DNA of 64,000 bases from NCBI GenBank assembly GCA_964019135.1, contig OZ025253.1, positions 3,252,520 through 3,316,519 on the forward strand, read 5' to 3'. Source of the stretch: Arenicola marina. Taxonomy: Eukaryota; Annelida; Polychaeta; Arenicolidae. The notes under the pieces are model-generated. The model had not been told where the DNA came from and made no database searches. It saw only the letters and a list, made by a program, of their open reading frames with translations. Shown piece after piece: positions 38,201-50,200 of this stretch (the stretch's first letter is position 1; each line of letters opens with the position of its first letter). The position numbers and the translations under genes are program-made.

Positions 38201-41200
38201 TTCGCCGGGAAACAAAGTCAGACGACTGGAACGAGCCTGTGGACTAACAACAACGCCGAGTCGATGAACCATGTGTTGAAATGCGCTATCAACTGGACAC
38301 CGAAGAAACTACCTCAACTCATCGAAATACTACACAAGATCGTGGCGACCCAGTATGCAGACCTGAGAAGGTCCTTATCTGGACAAGGGAACTTCACAGT
38401 TATTCCTACCCTAGACCGATTGACAGTTTCACCACAGACCTGGGCATCCATGACAACTACTGAGAAAGACTTGCGGCTCAAGAAGTTGATCCAGGCCAAG
38501 CCCCAGGGCCCTCACGTTGTTTGTTCCAAAGGTCAGCTACGCGTTCCCTCCGTTCCCTCAAGTGCCGGAAAGAAGCCCCAGCAGAGGAAGAGGAAACGAG
38601 CTGACCGCACAACAAGCAGCCGCAAAAAAATCAACTTGTTACAGTGAAAACGCAACACATATCCTGTGGACGTTGATGTCTCATGTATAAATATGCATAA
38701 ACTATGTACTCTATGTAAATAAATTTGACCGTTTAAATGATTTCTTATTTGTTATCTCATTTCTTCACAATGCTTGTCGGCGCTAAATAAAAAAAATAGG
38801 CTGTTACTGTTAGTCGGTGGTATCCGGCGGTTGTCGGTGGTAGCCGGTGGTTGTCGGCGGTAGCCGGCGGTTGTCGGCGGTAAACGAACGGACCGTGTAA
38901 ACACAGCAAAATAAATATGGAGAGATTTCGGGATCACCGATTACTTGGTCTGTGGGACTCGCACATGTCACTTCGCAAGCGAACAACTATACCAACAAGA
39001 AAAGGGATTATCCCTGAACAAAATGCCGCATTGTGCAGCTGTGAATTGTTCGAATTCATCCGCCAACAAGCCGAAAGGGAGTACGCTATCTTTTCACAAG
39101 TTTCCCATCAAGGATGCGGCACTGTTGAAGCAATGGCTCCACAACATGTCCCGAGCGCAATTTTGGCCGACAAAATATTCAACGTTGTGTTCGGAACATT
39201 TTACTGACAATTGCTTCGAGGAAGATTTGTTTGAAAGATACGTAGGGCGAACGGCTTCTGAGCAGAAGAGACGGATATTGAAGCTTGGTGCTGTACCGTC
39301 CGTGTTCTCACATCGACCACACCAGGCTGCAGCGCGACAACACACCCAGGATAGGCTACAGCGCCGTGAACGGCAAAAGGTAAGCATATATTTAAACAGT
39401 CAATTGATCTAGGGGGTTGGGATATTATTATCAATATAACAAAATTAACATTTTCAGTGACCAGTTAATTGTAGTCAATACCCCAAAGACCTTGCTATGA
39501 TTTTGAATACCCTATCACTGTATCAGCCTGAATGTGGTGACTAAAAATCTAAGGGTCTTTGCTACCAGGGAAAAATGTCTAGCTTGAATTGAAAGTTTTA
39601 AATAGTTTACTTAGTCGCAACAATTATAAATAAACTATAGGTAAATAGGCATAGATCTCTAACAATGGCTTTTATATTTAATTTGTAGTGTACATAGTTT
39701 TTTTATATTTATTATGTATATACCAAAGAATAAATAGGTCTAAGGGATGCAATTATATATTTGATACCTGGGCTAATATTTGGGGGTGGTGGGGATGAGG
39801 AATGTAGATGGTGGGGTGGCAGGTCTTACCAGAGGGGGTGGGGTGGTTGTTATCAGCTTTGCAACTGCACATCATGTCTAGACAAAGGTCCCAGTTCCAG
39901 ACAGCAGGCTAGATATAGATAGTGTTGTTATAATGTGTAATTAATACCTGGGTCCGTTTCATAAAACTGTATTAGGGATTATAGTTAATACATATATGAA
40001 TTTGTGTGCATTTCATAAAAGTTAATCCTTTAGTTAAAAGTTAATACTTGATACATTATTCGGCTGTATTTACAAGCATCTGATTGTCACTACTTTGCGT
40101 CAGTGTATGACTTACCTATGCATGATTTCATGTACGAATGCGTCACGTCATGAAATCGTCAACAAGGCGGTAAATGCATTCAAATAATGCTGTTAATTCA
40201 TATTAGCGAGAGCGTAATCAGGATTAACTAATACCACTCAGATTTTCTTTTATGAAACGCCTAATACAGATACACTTTAATTTGTATTAGGCAATCTGTA
40301 TTAAATATTTAATCAGTATTAAATATTTAATACAGATCTGTATTAAATATTTAATCCTGGGGATAATGGATATGGCAGACTTGTATAAAACAGTATAAAA
40401 TCCATAACAAGCCATCTAATGAGGCCAGGGTGGTGCCTGGTCAGGTATCTGGTTTGGCTGGCCTGTCTATAGACTGAAAGGGGTGGTGCATGTTCAAATA
40501 TCTGATTTATCATAAGATAGCAATAGATAGAAGGGATTTACATGGTTAGGAGATTGTACATGCAATTTAAATGTAGTTACACCGGTACCGTTACACCTAT
40601 AGATCTAGCATTTTTTCCATGACAATCCATTTAAATACCTTGAGCCAAAACAAGTTCATTTCAGAACTAATAGACACTTTATCAGTTAACTTTATTACTT
40701 GGGATGATAACAAACCCTAGAGAATGTGACAAGAACACAAACAATGCAATCAAACAATAGAATAGTGCAAATTTAGCATGATTTGGCAGGTAAAAAAGTA
40801 GCAATGCTTTCTAAATTTTGATGGTATGGTAATAGAAGGCTATATTTTGCTAATCCAGATGCATGCAAGTGCACTATGCTCTTATTTATTTCACACTAAA
40901 TGTGTAGTTTGATGCAATAAAATACATCACTTGAACTTGAATGATTGAAAGGTTCCTCATGGAAAAACTTGCTCTTCTAATCTGTTAATGGGTTAACAGC
41001 TTACCATAGTGTCTTGTACATTACAATATGATATGATAAACCCTAATGTAACATATTGTTGGAGTGACATAGTTTTCTTATTCAATATCTATTTTTTCCA
41101 GTGATTGTTTACACAACTATTTAGTGTAGTTCCAACCATGTTGAATTTGTGTGTATTTAATGTATTATGAATTATGGGCCTGATGGCCTTGGAAACAAAA

Positions 41201-44200
41201 TAAATCACTCTCACTCATTCCAAGGAGATGCAGATAAATCATTTGTAGGATATGCAGCCCAAAGCTATATATAAGTTATGTCAAGTCAGTATAAAGAGCA
41301 TTTTTCACTTGCTCTATCAACTCGTAATTGCAAATTTCTATGCAATATGTCAACAGAGAATGACTGACATTACAATTTTGTAATATTTCATTTGCATTAA
41401 AGTTCCTTGTCTATGACCTGTTATCATGCCTAAACTGTGCAATAAATAGATCCTTGGCTGTGTCTTGGCAGAAATTCAGAAATTAATGGGAGTCATGAGC
41501 ATAGTCATGAGATAGCACATAAGAAAGCAATACTTGTTTTTACTTTAAAACATGAAATGCATTTTGAGATGCATGCATGATCTCATAACCAAGTAAATCC
41601 TTCAATCTATTGATGACTTATGATAAATCAAAAAAAATGTAGGTGTAACATTGAGATGCATGCATCATCTCATAACCAAGCATATAAAAACTTATCCTGG
41701 TGTAACAACTGAACAATGGCATCTAGCTTCACTCTGTTTGGATGTAGGGCATGATCCCCTGCAGACGCATTTCACACCTCGCCCACAACAACTGAACAAT
41801 GGGATCTAGCTTTAATCTGTTTGGATGTAGGATATAATCCCCTGCAGACGCAATTCACACCTCGCCCACAACAACTGAACAATGGGATCTAGCTTTAATC
41901 TGTTTGGATGTAGGATATAATCCCCTGCAGACGCAATTCACACCTCGCCCACAGCCTCGACGCATCATCGCCCCCTCCCCCCCCCCCCGCCACTAAAAAG
42001 ACCCCAGTACCTAGCCACTAGAAACCTCCTTCACACACTCCAGGTATGGGACTTATCCAGGTATAGAAGCCAATGCACATCTATTAGTTATTATTACTGC
42101 CGCCCCCACCCACTCTACATGCACCACAGGAAGCAGAAGTGACAGATTATTCGAAGGGGATTAAGATATTATAACAGTCTGGCCATGCAATTACATTGTA
42201 AACCATACTACTGGTTAAAGGGGGTGAGCCTGTAGAAATACCCACTGACAAAGTAAATCCCTGTGCTGACTTTGTTTACAAGAAAACAGGGCAGGAAGGG
42301 ATTATTGGACACTGATTAGTCAGTTAAAGTAGCTTTGTATGCTGCTCAGGCAGATAACCTGGTCTGATAGGGATATATAGAATTAGTAAAGAATAATTTG
42401 CATATATTATTGATATCAGATTGTGGCTCAGCTGTTGAAAGTTGAACCGTCAACAAGCAAAGATTCTACAGCACCTAAGAGGCCTTCTGTAGTACCAAAG
42501 AAAGCCAGGAGAATAGAGACAGTTACTTCAGGCGAACTTGATGAGGAGGACGTGGTCGCCGCAGTCAAGTATCAGGTATGAGTTATCAAAGTCATGCGAT
42601 CACTGCTGATGTGAAGTTGTATTTGGCAGAGCCTGTCGGGGTTGGCTATATTAAACAAGTGCGGCTACTGCCACGGTAAGGTTAGAGTAGCATTTTGAAC
42701 AATGTAGGAGGAGAAACCAGGGTTAATAGGAATGGATTACACTAATCATGTTAGTTATTATTTATTAGTGTCTAAAAACATACGTGAAATACGGTACCAA
42801 TGTAGTCAATGTTTGTGATCAGTGATAATACGTGGATTTTTGTTATCATATTATCATACTACACATATTATTTTAGCTGGATATACAGCAAAAGACAGAA
42901 TCCCCTGGTACACCGCTGAAGCCCCCTAGTCCACCAAAAAAAGTAAGTTTATTGACATATTTTTCTTATTTCATTATTCTCTGCCCATGAATACCCTGTT
43001 TATTGTTTTTGTTGTAATCCAGACAGAGTAATTATTTTACTTTGTATTCCATTAATCTAAATCCTTACAACTACATAATGGAGAAACCATAATATTGTTT
43101 ATCAAAGCAGTTCTAACAGAAGAATATGTTTATTATTTAGTTATATGATAGAGAGTGGCATACAATATGTGGTTGACTTACATTTTATAAGTGGCACGCT
43201 AGATGAACACTTCCTGTAAAATTAAAAAGAGGGAATCTAATTGCTCTTTTCGTCATCTTTCTATGCAGCCTAAGTTCTCGCCGAGTGTCAGGTACGGCAC
43301 CCCAAAACGAACGAGACTCGACCATCCGTACGCCTCCAAAGCTACGTCGACATCTGCATCCACCCAAACAGAATGGAAAGCGGACTTAGTGGACCCTACA
43401 CAACCGGTAGTTACTGGCTCCACACCGTCTTCACCTGGGCCAAGCAGCGACCTGTCAGACATCGAACCTCTTTCTGTTACGCCTGAAAGTGATTCAGCTT
43501 TCATCCCCAGTTCGTCTTCAACAACAGGATCCGATATCGACGATGATGATGGGAATGAGCTGACAGGCAAACGATACGTCGTACATTACGAACAGTTAAT
43601 TAAATTGCTAAAGTTCTGTGGATCCTGTGGAAGTCCCATTCTACACAGGGAGACGAGGACTTCTGGGAGCATGTTAAGCATTAAGTTGTCGTGCCATTTG
43701 GGACATGAGTACATATGGAACTCACAGTCGGTGGTAAATGGACTTCCCCAAGGCAATATGGTCCAGGCCGCTGCCATCCTCTTCTCCGGGACGACTTATA
43801 GTGCTATCAGTTCCTTTGCTAAGGCAGCAAACATTCAATTCTTTACCCGACCAGTGTTCGACAAATTGCAAAAAGAACTATTCATACCAGTGGTACAAGA
43901 GGCTTGGTCAGCCGAGCAAACCAAGTGTATCGAAGAGATGAAAAAGTCAGGACGCTTCGTGCTTGGTGGAGATGGCCGCTGTGACAGCCCGGGTCACACT
44001 GCCAAGTACGGGTCGTATACCCTCATGCACGTGGACGGCGCCGGCATAGTCGGCAGCAGAAAGATAATTTCAACAGAGCTCGTACAAGTGTCAGAGGTAA
44101 TGTGTTTTTTCTCGTCATTAATAATTACTTTCTGAAATGTTGCTCCACTTTTATCCAATGGTGATTAAGCTTTGTCAATTGTGCCGCTGTCGGGTACTTG

Positions 44201-47200
44201 TTATCATTATTACGGATGACTCAATGTAGGTTATACATATAGTACAGTGACAAAAAATAAAGCGACTCCAATTTGAACAAAATACAATTTTGGGCATGTT
44301 GTTAATTGACAGAAAGTTCTCTAAACGAAGCGTTATCCTGATTGGGAACAAATAACTGAATCCCTGGCCTCTATTTTGCTTCATCACAGGTCAAGAATTC
44401 TAATCATTTAGAACCAGAAGGACTCCGCAGGGGCTTGAATGCATTAGCAGCGGAAGGCCTGACACCTCCCATTCTGGCGACGGACAGGCATCTTATGGTT
44501 GGCAGCATAATGAAGAAGGATTATGCCACGGTTAGTTTCATATGTATGTATATCAAGTGTCGTATATGGTAATTACTAGATTTAAAAGAATCAAACCGAA
44601 TTACTTATTTCAAATATTCCTACACACAATGACAATCCTTCTCGTCAGCATTTTGACAATGGTTAAAATAGATCAGAAATGTACGTCAATATTTCTGCAT
44701 GTTTTTTGCTTTCCTATTGACAGCCAACCTTTGAGTTCCATATAATCTATACTGGTTGTTCGTGTTTACTTGTTAGATTGACCACCAGTTTGATGTTTGG
44801 CATTTGGCCAAAGGCGTGACCAAGAAGCTTACCGCCAAAGCCCTGACCAAACAATGTGAGGACTTATTACCGTGGATTCAAAGTGTGACCAACCACCTGT
44901 GGTGGTGTGCGGCGACATGCGATGGCAATTCTCAACTTCTGACGTAAGTGTCTCGACTAAAGTGTTATAGTTCACCTCGGCGTAGAACAAAAGCTGTGTT
45001 TTTATTAATCACCGTTATCATAACGATATAAATCGGATGTAGAAAACGGCTGGTCTTACTTGTGCTATAAGTTGTACTTAGTACGTGCTACTGTTAAAAC
45101 AGAAACAGAGTTCACAAAACAGAGTTCACAAAAATTACTCTTTCATTGCAACAGGGAAATGTGGACTTCAATACTGAAGCATGTCACCAACTGCCATGCT
45201 TGGGTTGGCGGTCGCGTGTACAACAAGTGCACGCATCCACGCTTGAAAAAGGCCGAACGCAAGGTAGCGTGGTTGAACGACAAATCGCCAGCTTACAAAG
45301 CGCTGAAGGATGTAGTCATGGACAAGTCCCTCATCAAGGCCCTGCCACACATGACAAGCTTCTGCCACACCGGAAACCTGGAGGTGTTCCATAGCATGCT
45401 GCTAAAGTACTGCCCGAAGAGACTTCACTTCGGATACGACGGTTAGTATCAAGTGCATATCTACCTCCCACGACCGCGTATTCTAAACCTGCATTACATG
45501 CATTACATGTTGCATTACAAGGGAGGATGTAAGGACGACTGGGAGGGGGGGGGGGGCGTAAGACGGAGGAGGAATCGCACCCAAAGGGGGCTGGGGGAGG
45601 GGCTCTATAAAATAAGTCCAGCACTATATTGTATTAAATTTGCGATGACATTTTTACGAGGGTGAAGAATGTTTAAAACGAAACCCCGCTCTGCAGCTAC
45701 CGGACCCCGGAGGTCTATAATAAGAGAAACTGCTCTCTGTGATGTCTTTACTTATGTACGTATCCAGGATACACTTCACTTGTGTTGCCTCCTTTCATCT
45801 CCTGGCCCCGCTGTGCTAGGCACTTTTGACGCCAAGTATATGGGCCTATTGTCCTGATCCAGATGGTGGTCAGAGAGATACACATCAATTGTGTGGCCTC
45901 CTTTCATCTCCTTGCCCCGCTGTGCTAGGCACTTTTGACGCCAAGTATATGGGCCTATTGTCCTGATCCAGATGGTGGTCAGAGAGATACACATCAATTG
46001 TGTGGACTCCTTTCATCTCCTTGCCCCGCTGTGCTAGGCACTTTTGACGCCAAGTAATGGGCCTATTGTCCTGATCCAGATGGCAGTCAGAGCGATACAC
46101 ATAAATTGTGTGACCCCTTTCATCTCCTGGTCCCGCTGGGCGAGCCACGTTTTACGCCAGGTGTATTGCCCTATTGTCTGGATCCAGATGACTGATTACT
46201 TTTGTCGACAGAACGGCATTTTGTCTCGACAGACCGGCTTGTCTTCACAAAATTACTTTTGTCGACAGAATGAAGGGGGTTACACTTGGCGCCTCATACA
46301 TATCAAGCTAGAAGAGCTGTCAATTTTCTTTAGTGGATAATTATATTCTGCGTACACTTGACAATAATGTGCACATAATTTCTGAGCTGAGCTCACAACA
46401 TTCAATGTATGACAATCCTTTTTCCCAGCTATGAAGGCGCGGATGATGTTGGCTGCCTTAGACTGGAACAGCCAAGAACGAGAGGCTAGTGTGGATGCGG
46501 AGGGCCAACATAAGTATCAGACGGTCTTCTCAAAGCGCCGAAAGCGTTGGGTTCTGCGCGCAGCCTACAAAACCAAAGGTGGAGGCGCCCACGTGGGACC
46601 TTTGATGAAGCGTGTAGAAGAGGTCCATCGGGACCAGGTCCACCTCCCGCCCATGGCAAGACCCGATGACATGCCTGCGCATATGTCATCGCAAGTCAAG
46701 CCAGCAAAGGAAGAGCTTTTGGCCCAACGAAAGAGTCGCTTTACCAAATAAGCGAACTTCATCGATTGTTCGATGCATGAACTAGAGAAGAGTCACATCT
46801 CTGTAAAACTGCGGTGTGTATTAATTTAATGAGTTATGTTTGCGGTGAAATAACCCTGTATTCCATCATGCCTGGTTACTTTTGTAGGTATATAGCCTTT
46901 AAACCCCTCGTGACAGTGTCGTCTATTGATCAACTATCAGGTGCATTTGTGTACTAGCCAAATAACGTGATATTCTGCCTGTTCATAGAAATTCCGATTA
47001 AAAGTTATAGTTGCTTACAACATTGTCAACCTATCAATCGAAGGCGTGGATTTTTCTTGATTTTCAAATAAATTTGTGTATAGTTAAAGTTCTTCTGTGT
47101 TGTTAAATGTAACTGATCGTGCTGATTGTAAATAAATATTTTCAATGAAATATGAAGTTATTACTGGTAATGCAGAACAGATAAAATGTCTTACATAAAA

Positions 47201-50200
47201 GCTCCACAGAAAATTTATTATCAATTACATGTTGAAGTCCACATGATACATACAGAAGAATAAAAATAAATAAAATTGTTACAAGAAGTAGATACGTGAT
47301 GCTGGTATTATTAACCTGGTAAGTTTTAACCACGCTACAAGTAACATATAAGAGATCCTTTTAGCACCAGGTATGCATACTCATTTCGATCATTAACTTC
47401 CACATTTTGGGCAATACTTGAACTTAAATCACTCAGACTCCGTCGAATGGTAGCCTGTGTAATCCCCATCTTCAGCTTTGGGAAAGGAACTTCGTATTTT
47501 GTCAACCACACAAACTGGGATAACTCTCCGTTGCTTCCGTCCCAACTTTCCATAGACCCACCAGCTAAACTGCCTGTATGCCGCCCATCTCAAAGAGCTG
47601 AAAGGAAATTAATGCATTTAAAAACTAGTAAAAAAAAGTTTCAATGCATTTAACTTTAAACAAATATGTTTCTAAAGCACAGAAATCAATTGCACTGATA
47701 AATGGTAGAATGCCAGTACAACAACTTACCATCCTACTTTTATCCTAAATGATCAGATTTCTTTTTAATATTTACTAACATTTGCACCTGAAAAGTTTAA
47801 TATAATTACACTATTGTTATAAATCACTACACATTGTTGTATATGAGGAATTATCTGTTGATAAGGTGAAATATTAGAAGCTTGAAACCAGATTTGAGAT
47901 TTAAATATGTCACTGAAAATCACACACAGAACTAAAAGTAGCCTTACCCATTTCCACATGGATCCACTGGCCACATATCTCCTCGAACATGGTTCAGTGC
48001 AACAAGCACATTGCGTAACACTGCCTCATTCAGACACAGGGTCATGAAGTCCGGATTGAACGTCACACAGCAGTGATCTAAAATTTTTAAAAAAAGGACC
48101 AATAGTGTCAATTGAAAAGCAGTGTATGTTTTTTTTATGATATCCCAAAATATCTTCATTTTGTTTCTAATGCTAAAGGTGCCAGCTCAGGAAATTTTCA
48201 TTTTGAATAGGACCCACATTATTGCCTTTAATGATAATAATTAAATATAAGAGTTTACATTCCAGGATCCCCAATTGTTTTGAAGAACATATACGTTATC
48301 ACATTTATCCCATATCACACCTTGGTGTAGTAGTTCGTGCACTAGACCACAGATCTGGGTATCTAACTCTGGGAGCATATTTTATGCATTCATCACCCTG
48401 GGAGGTTTCTTAGCTGATTTTAACCCAATTCATATGATTAGCTTGGCTAGGTTTTAGATTTATAAGAATATATCCAATAAGGGAGGATTAGGATACAGGG
48501 CCAATGACATCATAAGTTCTGGAACACCTTTGAAAATTACTGATCACCCAGTTTGCATTGTGTACAGTAATCAGACCAGGGATTGCACAGGTACCAGTGA
48601 TTACTCACTGGGCAAAAGATGCTAAAAGTAATATGCCAACGCTTAGAATCTTACAAAATAGGCATCAAAATAGCTGTCTCACATCAAAGCATCTGCCTGG
48701 TAAAAGTTTGGACAGAAATTCATAGGAATAAAATTACGAAAGTGCATTTTTCCAAGATCGCAATCGCTGGTAGACCTGTGAACGACACATTCTGTGTGTA
48801 CCCCCCCACCCCTGCGCAATCACTGGTCCACCAACGATACTTGTAAACATATATACAATATAGAAATGTACCCACTTTCCACAAAAATTCTGGCTAATAC
48901 CCTGCTAGATCTATATGCCGGTTAATAATTAATGGGTCGAAATATTGGTCATAAGTCACGTTAGCGAGGGAACTGCGAAATAAAAGGGATTTAACACTGC
49001 AAAAACCTATATAACAGAGGGAATCGTATAGTTAAGGGACTGCATCATAACTTTTAAATCTTAAACTTTAAGTTTTAATAACTGATTTATATACAATGCT
49101 TGCCATATTGATATTTGTTTATGATTTAGCATTTTAGCTTAAAAATCAGTTTAGAATTGCCAATTGGGTGTTCAGTAGCCTGAATGTTCAGACGTTACTG
49201 TCTTGACACTTGTTCTTGTGACTGTAACAGTCACAAGAACAAGTGTCAAGACTAACGTCTGAACATTCAGGCTAGGTGTTCAGGTGTTATGCATCCAAGG
49301 TTTTGAAGTAAGTAAGTGAGCTATTAAAACTTTGTAGTCATTCAAAGTAATTAGATCCAGGCCTACCTGTTTTTCCTTTTGTAGATTTCTGCCGCATTTG
49401 CTCCACTTCTGCGCAGCAAATACACTCCTTTTCAGTCTGAATTGTGTCGGTGTGGCATCGGTCACAACGTCAACGACACCAATTCGTGCTGCGAAGCCGC
49501 TCAGAATCAGTCGGTTCTTCATCAGATGACTCATCGCCATCGGAGTATTCCTCACCTATTTTCATTTCCCTTTCTTCGCCTCGCGTTGGTTCAAACTGGT
49601 AACCTAATAAACCACTGCTTACTGCAGAATGCGACGGCAAAACTATATCTTCTTCCGAATCACTTGATCGAACCGCATCTTGTTCCGCCATGTTGAAATC
49701 AACCGGAAATAAGTTATTTCTTACTACAGTACGGAAACTCCACATAAAAACTAAAATGCGGATCTCGAATCGCGTTTCGGTGTCCGCTTCTGTGACGTCA
49801 TCACTACCTGGAAATGTCAGCCTCCATGACTGGGGTAGGGGGTAGGATACAACTGATGATTACTTCGCTATTATGTCACTGAAAAATATGTTCTTTTGGG
49901 GATAGACTCCTTAGGCTACATACTTCAAAAGAAAAATCAATCATCCACGGTCTTGGCTTCCCCTTTAAACTACATACAGCAGTCTATTTTTCTGCATTAT
50001 GATAGGCATATCATATTTTCTCATGTGAATAAGACCCACCTTCATCTGTGCTTGCAGCTTTATCTGTGATGTCTGTTCTTGCATTTTAGATAACTCCAGC
50101 GCCTGGCCAGCATGAGCTTAAATATAAATTACATTAAATAAAGACATTTTCAATATTGCAAAAAACAAAAAAAACTTATAAAACCATATATAAGACAAGA

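Larger units (their letters stand above)
33980..38895 (+). mobile_element. Nested Mutator-like element (MULE), 4.9 kb, 9-bp TSD
   Basis: The 9-bp direct repeat TGTAAACAC lies immediately outside both ends (33,971-33,979 and 38,896-38,904), typical of MULEs. Terminal inverted repeats of about 90 bp begin GGTCCGTTCGTTTACCGCCG and continue as iterated ACAACCGCCGGCTACCGCCG-like motifs. It contains one gene with PHD, OTU and MULE transposase domains. It inserted just upstream of the Kolobok transposase start codon. Confidence 0.95.
33694..49964 (+). mobile_element. 16.3-kb Kolobok-type DNA transposon in ATAD3 intron 2
   Basis: Bounded by TTAA on both sides (33,690-33,693 and 49,965-49,968) with short inverted ends AGGGGAA. 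Kolobok elements are known to make TTAA duplications and to encode THAP-domain transposases, and this one contains such a gene (39,023-46,751). It also carries a convergent P2X7-like gene and was itself hit by a MULE; without that the element is about 11.3 kb. Both the transposase exons and the MULE frame are free of stops, suggesting recent activity. The superfamily call rests on TTAA plus the THAP transposase, not on an alignment. Confidence 0.82.
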
